Of a stretch of 17,708 bases of DNA, positions 6,838 through 15,017 are shown piece by piece. The notes under the pieces were generated by a model. That model did not search any database, was not told where the DNA came from, and worked only from the letters and a program-made list of their open reading frames with translations. The first letter of the stretch is position 1; every line of letters starts with the position of its first letter. A program made the translations under genes and the position numbers. Origin of the DNA: an uncultured Lachnospiraceae bacterium (GTDB lineage Bacteria; Bacillota_A; Clostridia; Lachnospirales; Lachnospiraceae); contig CAJUMT010000056.1 of NCBI GenBank assembly GCA_910587495.1, positions 1 to 17,708 of the forward strand. Direction: 5' to 3'.

Positions 6838-8316
6838 ATGGGCAAATTAATTATAAATACTTATAACAAAAAGTCAAAAATAAACAAAAACATTTACGGA
6901 CATTTTGCCGAGCATCTGGGACACTGTATTTACGGCGGTCTTTATGTTGGGAAGGAATCAGATATTCCTAACATAAACGGTATGCGTATAGATGTAGTAG
7001 AAGCATTAAAGGAAATTCATATTCCGGTACTAAGATGGCCTGGCGGCAATTTTGCGGATGAATACCATTGGAAAGACGGTATTGGACCCAAAAACACAAG
7101 GAAGGAAATAATCAATACACACTGGGGAGGCGTCGTTGAAAATAACAGTTTCGGAACTCATGAATTTTTTGAGCTTTGTAGGCAGCTAGGCTGCGAACCA
7201 TATATTAATGTAAATGTAGGAAGCGGCACCATTGAAGAGATGCAGCAGTGGATCGAATACATGACCTTTGACGGCACATCTCCTATGGCTCAGCTTAGAA
7301 AAGAAAACGGACAGGACAAACCATGGAAAGTCAAATATCTGGGTATAGGAAATGAAAACTGGGACTGCGGAGGAAGCATGCGGGCTTTGCATTATGCAGA
7401 CGTATATAAAAATTTTCAGACATATGTCAGAAACTACGGAAATGAAGATATTTACAAAATAGCATGCGGACCCTTAGAAGCAGACTACGACTGGACTGAT
7501 ATTATGATGAAAGAAGCCGGTCATAAATTAAACGCGCTTACGCTCCACTATTATACATACCCAGGCGTAAATATTGAAGGCCAAAAAGGTGAGTCTGTCA
7601 AATTTGGTATTAAAGAATGGTATAATACGATCGCAAAATCACTGAAAATAGAAGACATGATCAAAATTCACACAGGAATTATGAGGCGATATGATCCAGA
7701 AGGAAAGGTGGATTTTATAATTGATGAATGGGGAAACTGGTATAATGTGGAACCAGGCACAAATCCAGGGTTTTTATTTCAGCAAAATACAATGAGGGAT
7801 GCGATTACAGCCGCTGTTAATCTAAACATATTCAACCAGTACAGCGACAGAATATCCATGACAAATATAGCCCAGGTTGTTAACGTACTGCAGGCGATGA
7901 TTCTAACAGACAATGAAAAAATGATTTTGACACCGACCTATTATGTTTATAATATGTACAAACACCACCAAAACAGCATGCTGTTGGAAAGTTATCTGGA
8001 AACAAAACTCATCGGTGCAGAAAATGACCTGATACCCAACCTGCATCACTCTGTCTCACAAGGTGAGGACGGAATCATCAATGTTACAATTGCCAACCTT
8101 TCCGCAGAAAACAGCTTCTATATTGATATGATCACAGTGGGCAATGACCTCCATGTACATGAGGCCAGGATATTAACCGGGGAAATCACGGCCCATAATA
8201 CATTTGACAATCCCCGGATGGTATATGAGAAAGCTTATAATGACTATACTGCAACCAAGGATGGGTTGAAGCTGCAGATTCCGCCCAGCAGTGTCATTTT
8301 AATAAGAATGAAATAA
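6838..8316 (+). CDS. abfA: Alpha-L-arabinofuranosidase, glycoside hydrolase family 51
   Basis: Releases terminal alpha-L-arabinofuranosyl groups from arabinoxylan- or arabinan-derived oligosaccharides by a retaining mechanism. At 492 residues it is the usual size for a cytoplasmic GH51 enzyme, and it has no signal peptide. An (alpha/beta)8 barrel with the family's landmarks is visible: IYGHFAEHLG near the N-terminus, LRWPGGNFADEYHW (65-78), the acid/base glutamate E173 in YLGIGNENW, and the nucleophile E297 in FIIDEWGNWY. The C-terminal 110 residues match the beta domain. The start is the ATG at 6838, seven bases after AGGAGG; an in-frame ATG at 6811 lies upstream of that site and is unlikely. 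It is the first gene of the operon, so substrates are probably taken in by the downstream transporter and cut inside the cell. Confidence 0.95.
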   Translation: MGKLIINTYNKKSKINKNIYGHFAEHLGHCIYGGLYVGKESDIPNINGMRIDVVEALKEIHIPVLRWPGGNFADEYHWKDGIGPKNTRKEIINTHWGGVVENNSFGTHEFFELCRQLGCEPYINVNVGSGTIEEMQQWIEYMTFDGTSPMAQLRKENGQDKPWKVKYLGIGNENWDCGGSMRALHYADVYKNFQTYVRNYGNEDIYKIACGPLEADYDWTDIMMKEAGHKLNALTLHYYTYPGVNIEGQKGESVKFGIKEWYNTIAKSLKIEDMIKIHTGIMRRYDPEGKVDFIIDEWGNWYNVEPGTNPGFLFQQNTMRDAITAAVNLNIFNQYSDRISMTNIAQVVNVLQAMILTDNEKMILTPTYYVYNMYKHHQNSMLLESYLETKLIGAENDLIPNLHHSVSQGEDGIINVTIANLSAENSFYIDMITVGNDLHVHEARILTGEITAHNTFDNPRMVYEKAYNDYTATKDGLKLQIPPSSVILIRMK

Positions 8317-8357
8317 AAACAATTGCATGTAACAAAAACAATATTAGGAGGAAAAAA

Positions 8358-9722
8358 ATGAAAAAAAAATTAGTAGCAAGTTTTCTAAGCATCGCTATGG
8401 CAGCGGCTCTTATATCCGGGTGCGGTTCTCAATCAGGTAAAAACAGCACAGAAACCGAAGACAACAGCCAGGAACCCTCTGCAGCGGGCAATACCGAGGA
8501 ACCATCTGCCGAAACAGCATCAAACGGAGAAGCCACCACCTTAAGTCTATGGCTGACAGAGCAGCTACATGTGGAATTCTATAATGAAATGGAAAAACTA
8601 TGGAACGAAGGAAACCCGAACAGACAAATCGAATTGGAATACACTGTCCTGCCCTATGAAGATATGCACAGCAAACTGCTGATTGCACTTCAGTCCGGCA
8701 CAGGCGCGCCGGATATGGCTGATATTGAATTAGGGAAGTTCGCAAACTTTTTAAAAGGCGAACCACAGCTTGTAGCATTAAATGATGCCATTGCGCCTTA
8801 TAAAGACGCAGTCGTTCCATCAAGGCTTGACATCTATAGTAAAGACGGCAATTATTACGGCCTTGATTTTCATGTCGGCGCATCTATGATGTATTATAAT
8901 ACAGAGATCCTGGACAAAGCCGGTATCGATTATAAAGAAATCAAGACTTGGGCTGACTATCATGAAGCCGGCAAAACAGTCCTTGAAAAAACGGGAGTAC
9001 CTATGACCGCCGTTGATACCGGAGATGTATTCTCTTTCTTCCCACTTCTTTCCCAGCAAGGTGCAGGATTGTTAAAAGAAGACGGCAGCAATAATGTGGA
9101 TTCCCCAGAGATGATTAAAGCGCTCAGTTTTGTACAGGAAATGTTAAAAGACGGAACCGCTGTCGTATCTCCAGGAGGCAGCCACCACTCCGAAGAATAC
9201 TGGGGCTTTATGAACGGAGGCGGTTCTGCATCAGTAAGTATGCCCATGTGGTATATGAACCGCTTTACTGATCATATGCCGGATCTAAACCAGAAAATGG
9301 TCATCGCGCCCAATCCTGTCTGGGAAGAAGGCAACGATCGTTCGGTAGGCCTTGGCGGCACCGGAACCGCTGTAACTGTCCAAAGCCAAAACCCGGATCT
9401 GGCAGCAGAATTTCTGGCATTTGCAAAATTATCGGTGGAAGGGAATATTCGCCTGTACACCATTCTGGGCTTTGATCCGCTCCGCCCGGACGTATGGGAC
9501 ATGGATGAAGTCAAGAATGCCGACACCAAATTTGAAAAATATTTTTCAAATCCACCGTTTGAATCTATGCTTGAAGTAAAAGATGAGATTCCCGCCATTA
9601 TTGTAGGCGAAAATTATCCGGAAGTTACAAGTGCAATGACAACTACAATTTTATACAGAGCCTTTGAAAATATGGAAGATCCGGCGGTTATCTGCAAAGA
9701 AGAAGCCGCAAACCTTAACTAA
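8358..9722 (+). CDS. ABC transporter sugar-binding lipoprotein (family 1 extracellular solute-binding protein)
   Basis: Captures an oligosaccharide outside the membrane and delivers it to the two permeases. 454 residues. A lipoprotein signal peptide (KKK, then a hydrophobic stretch) ends in the lipobox LISGC with C22 as the lipidation site. Residues 23-60 form a flexible Ser/Glu/Thr/Asn-rich tether, followed by the two-lobed binding domain (LSLWLTEQLHVEFYNEMEKLWN onward). AGGAGG precedes the ATG. It is 41 bases behind the arabinofuranosidase gene and in the same operon, so an arabinose-containing oligosaccharide is the probable ligand (inference). A stable hairpin follows the stop codon and may raise the level of this message over the permeases, since binding proteins are needed in excess. 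Confidence 0.92.
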   Translation: MKKKLVASFLSIAMAAALISGCGSQSGKNSTETEDNSQEPSAAGNTEEPSAETASNGEATTLSLWLTEQLHVEFYNEMEKLWNEGNPNRQIELEYTVLPYEDMHSKLLIALQSGTGAPDMADIELGKFANFLKGEPQLVALNDAIAPYKDAVVPSRLDIYSKDGNYYGLDFHVGASMMYYNTEILDKAGIDYKEIKTWADYHEAGKTVLEKTGVPMTAVDTGDVFSFFPLLSQQGAGLLKEDGSNNVDSPEMIKALSFVQEMLKDGTAVVSPGGSHHSEEYWGFMNGGGSASVSMPMWYMNRFTDHMPDLNQKMVIAPNPVWEEGNDRSVGLGGTGTAVTVQSQNPDLAAEFLAFAKLSVEGNIRLYTILGFDPLRPDVWDMDEVKNADTKFEKYFSNPPFESMLEVKDEIPAIIVGENYPEVTSAMTTTILYRAFENMEDPAVICKEEAANLN

Positions 9723-9728
9723 ATCTGC

Positions 9729-9760
9729 CAGGCTCAATCCTGCGAACGGGATTGAGCCTG
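9729..9760 (+). repeat. Intercistronic 12-bp perfect stem-loop between binding protein and permease genes
   Basis: CAGGCTCAATCC (9729-9740) pairs perfectly with GGATTGAGCCTG (9749-9760) around an 8-base loop. It starts 6 bases after the stop of the binding-protein gene and is not followed by a T-run. It therefore resembles an mRNA-stabilising or attenuating hairpin rather than a full terminator. It ends 7 bases before the AAGGAGGG of the next gene. Confidence 0.7.
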
Positions 9761-9780
9761 CTATCACAAGGAGGGAACAA

Positions 9781-10680
9781 ATGAAACAGGGACGACTGAA
9801 AAAAATAATATTTTCCAGAAAAACAGCGCCATATATATTTATATCACCATTTATCCTATCTTTTCTTTTGTTTTTCCTGTATCCGGTCATATCCATTATA
9901 CAAATGAGTTTTCAGTCCGTACTTCCAGGGCAAATAGAATATATTGGCCTGAAAAACTATACCAAATTGTTTAACCCAACTTTTTTCAAAGCCATAAAAA
10001 ACAGTTTTTTATACACAGTCATCACCTTGCTTATACTGATCCCTGTGCCTATGGTCCTGGCATGTATGATTAATTCAAAGAAAATGGTAGGAAAAACATT
10101 TTTCAAATCTGCCCTGTTCATTCCTGCATTGACTTCTGTCGTGGTAGCCGGTACAATATTTCGTCTTGCATTCGCAGAGACAGCAGGTGCGCTTGCCAAC
10201 CAAATCATAGGCTTCTTTGGCCACAGCCCTGTACGCTGGCTCCGGGAAGCTTCCACAGGTTTTCCCGTATTGATCTTTCTGTCATCCTGGAGATGGATCG
10301 GGATCAATCTGCTGTATTTTTTGTCAGGCCTTCAGAGCATTCCCCTGGAAATATATGAATCAGCCGAACTGGACGGAGCCGGGACTATACAAAAATTCTG
10401 GCATATCACCCGGCCTATGCTGCGTCCCATCACCACTTATGTGCTGACTATCACCATCTATGGCGGACTTTCCATGTTCACAGAAAGCTATATGCTTTGG
10501 TCCGGAAATAAATCTCCCAATGATATGGGACTTACCATTGTCGGCTATTTGTATCGTGCAGGATGGGAACAAAATAATATGGGATATGGCGCCTCTGTGG
10601 GAGTATTTTTATTGGTCCTCACTTTGGCCTTCAACGGAATACAGCTGAAAATATCCGGCAGAAAGGAGCGTGATCTGTAA
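9781..10680 (+). CDS. ABC sugar transporter permease 1 (CUT1, MalF-like)
   Basis: Inner-membrane subunit of the sugar importer, 299 residues with about six hydrophobic helices; the first is around 16-40 (APYIFISPFILSFLL onward). The conserved cytoplasmic EAA loop that docks on the ATPase is at about 192-215 (ESAELDGAGTIQKFWHITRP). The start is the ATG at 9781 behind AAGGAGGG; upstream in-frame codons overlap the binding-protein gene and lack a site. It is followed by the second permease with a 1-base gap. No ATPase gene is in the locus, as is common for CUT1 importers in Firmicutes that share an MsmX-type ATPase. Confidence 0.92.
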   Translation: MKQGRLKKIIFSRKTAPYIFISPFILSFLLFFLYPVISIIQMSFQSVLPGQIEYIGLKNYTKLFNPTFFKAIKNSFLYTVITLLILIPVPMVLACMINSKKMVGKTFFKSALFIPALTSVVVAGTIFRLAFAETAGALANQIIGFFGHSPVRWLREASTGFPVLIFLSSWRWIGINLLYFLSGLQSIPLEIYESAELDGAGTIQKFWHITRPMLRPITTYVLTITIYGGLSMFTESYMLWSGNKSPNDMGLTIVGYLYRAGWEQNNMGYGASVGVFLLVLTLAFNGIQLKISGRKERDL

Positions 10681-10681
10681 A

Positions 10682-11533
10682 ATGCCAGCCGACAAAAAGA
10701 AACATAAAATATCTTTCGCCACTATAGGTATGCTGCTTTTGTTCGTTGTATTATCATTTATAATTATTTTTCCCATTATATGCCTGATTATAAGCGCATT
10801 AAAGCCTTCCGAGGAAATCATCCGCTTTGGGTTAAACGCAGATCTGGATTTCTCAATTATGAATTTTCATAACTTTGTGAATCTGTTCCAGACAAAATCA
10901 GATTATTTTAAATGGTTTACCAACAGCCTGATGCTTACAGTTATTCAGATGCTATTATCCATATTTGTCAGCGCCATGGTCGCATATGGATTCTCTATGT
11001 ATGAATTTCGTTTTAAAAAGATTTTATTTTCCTGCGTGTTATTAATTATGATGATACCTACAGAAATCATTATGCTTCCTCTCTATCAGGAAATGATAAA
11101 ATTCAAAATGATCGATACTTTTGCAGGCGTAATCCTGCCATTTATCGCAGCGCCTATTCCAATCTTTTTCTTTCACCAATTTTTGAAAGGTATTCCTTCC
11201 ACTTTTTTGGACGCAGCCAGAATAGACGGGTGCAGTGAATACGGTATTTATTTTAAAATTATTATGCCATTGATGGCGCCTGCATTTGCATCCATGGGAA
11301 TCTATCAGGGTATGGTCAGCTGGAACAATTTTCTGTGGCCTTTGATTGTATTAAAAAGCGCTGATAAGCTTACTTTGCCTATCGGACTGTCCACTCTTTT
11401 AACTCCGTACAGCAGCAATTATGATATCCTGCTGGCAGGATCTGTAACAGCAATCATACCAATTTTTATCCTGTTTCTTATGTTCCAGAAATATTTTATT
11501 GAAGGCATGACTGCAGGAGGCGTGAAAGGTTAG
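10682..11533 (+). CDS. ABC sugar transporter permease 2 (CUT1, MalG-like)
   Basis: Second membrane subunit, 283 residues, with the usual six-helix pattern: helix 1 is around 13-40, and the EAA loop is at about 175-200 (FLDAARIDGCSEYGIYFKIIMP). The protein ends MTAGGVKG, typical of MalG-like permeases. The chosen start is the ATG at 10682, one base after the stop of permease 1, but its AAAGGAG (10662-10668) is 13 bases away. A GTG at 10670 would be only 1 base from that site, so translation probably depends on coupling to permease 1. The TAG stop overlaps the stop of the convergent helicase gene by 4 bases, with no visible terminator between them. Confidence 0.92.
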   Translation: MPADKKKHKISFATIGMLLLFVVLSFIIIFPIICLIISALKPSEEIIRFGLNADLDFSIMNFHNFVNLFQTKSDYFKWFTNSLMLTVIQMLLSIFVSAMVAYGFSMYEFRFKKILFSCVLLIMMIPTEIIMLPLYQEMIKFKMIDTFAGVILPFIAAPIPIFFFHQFLKGIPSTFLDAARIDGCSEYGIYFKIIMPLMAPAFASMGIYQGMVSWNNFLWPLIVLKSADKLTLPIGLSTLLTPYSSNYDILLAGSVTAIIPIFILFLMFQKYFIEGMTAGGVKG

Positions 11534-13683
11534 ACAAAATCCCTCATAAATGATATTGCCCCGTCTAAGTCCAGCACATCCTGGCAGAGTTCTTTGAATT
11601 TAAGCTCTCCCGGCAGCATATCAAAATATTTTCCTTCCGCGCGCTCCTTTTTAAGCAGATACGCACGGTCTATCCGGCAGCCGGATGCGAGAATCCGACG
11701 GATTTTTTTCTTCAAGGCAGGTTCATCCATAGCATAAACGCGGATGCCGTATAAAAGTCCCCGAAGAAGCACTTTCTCACAGGAGATGCCATTGGAGCGC
11801 CATAGATAATACAGGGTGCGGATCGTATCCGTATCCAGAGCGGGAAACAAAAGCAGGTTCCTTGTTCCCGGCTCTTTTACCAGCAATTCATCCAGTTGAA
11901 AGCTTTTAGCCAACGACCGTATTTCGCGCAGCACGTCCACTGCCTCTTCATCCAGATAGGGGTACTCATTTTTTTCTTTTAAAATCTGGCGGATCTTCTC
12001 CATGGTCCGCCGGTCTGTCTTAAGGCTTCCTTTTCCATTAAAATGAATATCCGCCTTATCTTTCCCGGGTTCCACATCAATACGCTTGTGTTTTAAGTCG
12101 CATCCTAATACCGCCCATGTTTTACCCGCCAGGAAAAAATGTTCATCCGTCTTATAGGCTTTATCCACAGTACCAATGGCATTGTTGTTCCAGTATACGC
12201 TGAATGTCTCGTCCGCTTCAAAGACTGCGTAAAACCCCATGCTGCAGCAAATCTTTTCCCCTGTATCCGATAATCCTATGGCGCCGTCTTCATATACTTT
12301 CAAAAAGTCCTTTTGTATCATAATCCGCAGCACCGTTCTTAGATCCTCCTGGGAAATCTCTTGAAAGACAGACAATTCCAGTACTGTCTTCGCTAAATGT
12401 GGCGGCTGCAGACAGCCTTTCTCGCAGACCGCGGCCAGCACTTCATGCACCAGCAGATTTACAGGGCAGCGGGGAACTTTCGCCTGCTCCAGATATCCTT
12501 CTCTAAAATAGAGTTCCATCATGGCGATGGTTCGCACAAGGCTTAAGTCCAGATTCTCCAGTATGCCGTCCAAGGATTCGAGGTATCGCAGATGAAACGA
12601 TATACAGGACTCAAGCGTTTTCCTTCCGCTCCGTCCCATCCTCTGCACCATACTGGATATCTGCATGGGTTGGGACGCCTGGATCACCTCGTCCAGGTCT
12701 CCGATGTCGATACCCAGCTCCAGCGTAAGCGTCGTACCGGTAAGCACCGGGCCCTCCCCTTCCTTCATGCAGCGTTCTGTATCCTCTCTGATGCTTTTGG
12801 AAATACTCCCATGATGAATATAATAGCAGTCTGGATACCCTGCTTTTATCGCCATCCTTCTTATCTGAGACATAAGAATCTCACATTCTCGTCTGGAATT
12901 GGTAAATAAAAGCGCCCGTTTGCCAAGGGATTGTTTGAGAATTTTCTTACAGTAAGCCGACGGATCATCCACTTTCTTTAACCGGGTAGCTGTCACGGAT
13001 ACAAAATACTGCCTGTGTTCATCCTGATAGTCGATTACTTCCCCTTCCCGCCCGCTTCCCGCATTCAGATAAGCAAGCGCCCCTTTTGTATCACTGATCG
13101 TAGCGGACAGACCCAGACGAATCGGAACCTTTTGTATGATCCGCTGGATTCGTTCCAGGATCGCCAAAAGCTGCAGTCCTCTTAAACTCCCCATGAAATA
13201 ATGAAGCTCATCAATGATAACATATTGAAGATCCGAAAACAGGATTTTTATATGCTGCGGGCGGCGGCACAGCATGGCTTCTAACGACTCCGGCGTGGTC
13301 TGCAAAATCCCGCTCGGGTACGATAAAAGTCTCTCCTTTTTTGAGGCCGCCGCGTCCTGATGCCACCTGGTAATCTGCACCTGCGTCCCGGCAAGCATCT
13401 CTTCGACTCTCTCAAACTGATCGTTAATCAGAGCTTTCAACGGACTTATATACAAAATGCCCACACTATTCAAAGAATGCTCACAAATATGGGTAATTGC
13501 AGGCATAAGGGCTGCCTCGGTCTTTCCCATGGCAGTTCCCGCTGTAAACAGAAGATTTTTACGCCTCATAAGCACCTTTTCCACTGCTTTAATTTGCATG
13601 GAATTTAAATGTTCCCAGTTTTTTTCGTAAATATAATCCTGGATAAAGTCTGCCAGCCTGTCATAGGCTTCCCGTTCTGTCAT
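11530..13683 (-). CDS. Lhr-like superfamily 2 helicase (BrxHI-type)
   Basis: DEAD/DEAH-type ATP-dependent helicase, 717 residues. Motifs in order: Q-like region (HLNSMQIKAVEK), Walker A TAGTAMGKT (47-55), Ib region QTTPESLEAML, Walker B DELH (158-161), motif III LSATISD (192-198), IHHGSISKSIRE (289-300), the Lhr-style motif V LELGIDIGDLDEV (321-333), and motif VI QRMGRSGR (347-354). The C-terminal 350 residues resemble the accessory part of Lhr-type helicases. The length fits BrxHI of type 2 BREX better than the about 1,500-residue Lhr. The start ATG overlaps the stop of the BrxD-like gene (ATGA, 13680-13683), so the two are translationally coupled and probably act together. It is the last gene of the operon. 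Confidence 0.9.
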   Translation of the reverse strand: MTEREAYDRLADFIQDYIYEKNWEHLNSMQIKAVEKVLMRRKNLLFTAGTAMGKTEAALMPAITHICEHSLNSVGILYISPLKALINDQFERVEEMLAGTQVQITRWHQDAAASKKERLLSYPSGILQTTPESLEAMLCRRPQHIKILFSDLQYVIIDELHYFMGSLRGLQLLAILERIQRIIQKVPIRLGLSATISDTKGALAYLNAGSGREGEVIDYQDEHRQYFVSVTATRLKKVDDPSAYCKKILKQSLGKRALLFTNSRRECEILMSQIRRMAIKAGYPDCYYIHHGSISKSIREDTERCMKEGEGPVLTGTTLTLELGIDIGDLDEVIQASQPMQISSMVQRMGRSGRKTLESCISFHLRYLESLDGILENLDLSLVRTIAMMELYFREGYLEQAKVPRCPVNLLVHEVLAAVCEKGCLQPPHLAKTVLELSVFQEISQEDLRTVLRIMIQKDFLKVYEDGAIGLSDTGEKICCSMGFYAVFEADETFSVYWNNNAIGTVDKAYKTDEHFFLAGKTWAVLGCDLKHKRIDVEPGKDKADIHFNGKGSLKTDRRTMEKIRQILKEKNEYPYLDEEAVDVLREIRSLAKSFQLDELLVKEPGTRNLLLFPALDTDTIRTLYYLWRSNGISCEKVLLRGLLYGIRVYAMDEPALKKKIRRILASGCRIDRAYLLKKERAEGKYFDMLPGELKFKELCQDVLDLDGAISFMRDFV

Positions 13684-15002
13684 AAAGTAAATCCTTCGTA
13701 TTTACCGGTGCTTTCTTCCTGCCCTATATCTGCAGATCCGATCATGGAACCCGACAGCGCGATTCCTTTGCCGCCGCCTAGAAAACTTTTCATTGTGTCT
13801 TCTTTTCTTATCGTGCTTTTTAAATCCAGTATGGTCAGAAAATCCCTGATAAATTCTCTCGGCGTCAGATGATTGGTTGCGGCAATGCGCCGGTATTCAT
13901 AATTTACAAACTGTATCCTCTCTTCCTCGGAAAAATACGTTTCTTTTTCATGCAGCATGGCATGCATACTTTCCAGCCGTTCAATCAGCGCCATAAATTC
14001 TTCCGCCGTAAGCATAGACAATTGAATGACAGGGGCGCGGTATACCTCGCTTCCCTGCAGCTTGGAATTGGACAGACGGCTTCTGAGCGCTTCATAAGAA
14101 AATATTCCCCGCTTACGGTCATGAATCGCGGAAGGAATCCCGCACAAAATGATCCCCATATACTTGGCCTCGTTGCCATAGCAGTCGTTATACATGGACA
14201 AAAGTCGTTCAAAATTATGTTCTCTGGTAATGGAATTTACAATATTCCTGGTAATCTGGGTCAGTTCGTCCAGCAGGATATACAGACCCTGATATCCGAT
14301 TTCTTTCATAAAAACCGCCCAGATTTTCATATAAGAAAACCAGTCGCCGTCCTCTATAACTGCGGATACTTTTAAGGCGGCTTTTGCTTCTGTCCGGTTG
14401 TGGAACTCTCCCCGGAACCACTTAAGCGCCTGATCTTTCTCGCGAATGTCTTCAATGACGTACCCATGGATATACTTGCACAATACTTCATAAAAATCAA
14501 ACCCGTGGGGCAGGGCTTCTATTTTCTTTTTTAGAGAGACTCCGGACTTTAAGACATCCTCAAAAATATCCCGACTATCTTCCAGGCCTTTTTGCGCGGC
14601 ACGCCCCTGGCAGTCGTACAAATAGGTATCCAGCACTTCCTCCAGCGCATTTCCTGAGGGACTTGTCCGCGTACACATTCGGGCCATCAGGCACTTGTAA
14701 GTTTCCAGCCCTTCTTTTTTTGTACCGCAGAGTTTTCTTTCAGGCGCCAGTTCGCACTCCATGACTACAAATCCCCGCAGCAGCGCCTCGTTTTTTACCA
14801 GCTTCGCCATAAAGCTTTTCCCCGTCCCGTAAGCGCCCTCCAAAAGCCGAAAGGTAGAATACCCTTCCGACACCTGATCCATGTCATGGGTGATCGCAGC
14901 CACCTCGTCCTTTCGCCCTACCGCAATATATTGCAAGCCGTTATCAGGTACCGTACCGCCCGCCAAAGCGTGCAGAACGGTTTTTGCAATCCGTCTGTTC
15001 AT
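13680..15002 (-). CDS. DUF2791 P-loop ATPase (BrxD-like)
   Basis: ATP-binding protein of 440 residues, of the family annotated as BREX system ATP-binding protein (BrxD/DUF2791). Visible features are Walker A EGAYGTGKSF (55-64), Walker B YILLDEL (241-247, catalytic D245/E246), the family-typical WFRGEFHNRTEAKAAL (195-210) and the C-terminal LTPREFIRDFLTIL. The Walker B is followed by a Thr/Gln/Arg-rich segment that may sense nucleotide. The start is the ATG at 15002 after GGGAG, 15 bases behind the TerB-domain gene, and the stop overlaps the helicase start. In type 2 BREX this ATPase accompanies the same kind of helicase. No BREX methyltransferase or PglZ is in the window, so the name signals homology, not an intact BREX. 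Confidence 0.87.
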   Translation of the reverse strand: MNRRIAKTVLHALAGGTVPDNGLQYIAVGRKDEVAAITHDMDQVSEGYSTFRLLEGAYGTGKSFMAKLVKNEALLRGFVVMECELAPERKLCGTKKEGLETYKCLMARMCTRTSPSGNALEEVLDTYLYDCQGRAAQKGLEDSRDIFEDVLKSGVSLKKKIEALPHGFDFYEVLCKYIHGYVIEDIREKDQALKWFRGEFHNRTEAKAALKVSAVIEDGDWFSYMKIWAVFMKEIGYQGLYILLDELTQITRNIVNSITREHNFERLLSMYNDCYGNEAKYMGIILCGIPSAIHDRKRGIFSYEALRSRLSNSKLQGSEVYRAPVIQLSMLTAEEFMALIERLESMHAMLHEKETYFSEEERIQFVNYEYRRIAATNHLTPREFIRDFLTILDLKSTIRKEDTMKSFLGGGKGIALSGSMIGSADIGQEESTGKYEGFTL

Positions 15003-15017
15003 TTTTCTCTTATCTCC

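Noticed and set aside
13869..14375. 168-codon plus-strand open frame
   Set aside because: It lies wholly antisense to the BrxD-like ATPase, has no ribosome-binding site and shows no family motif; it is a shadow frame.
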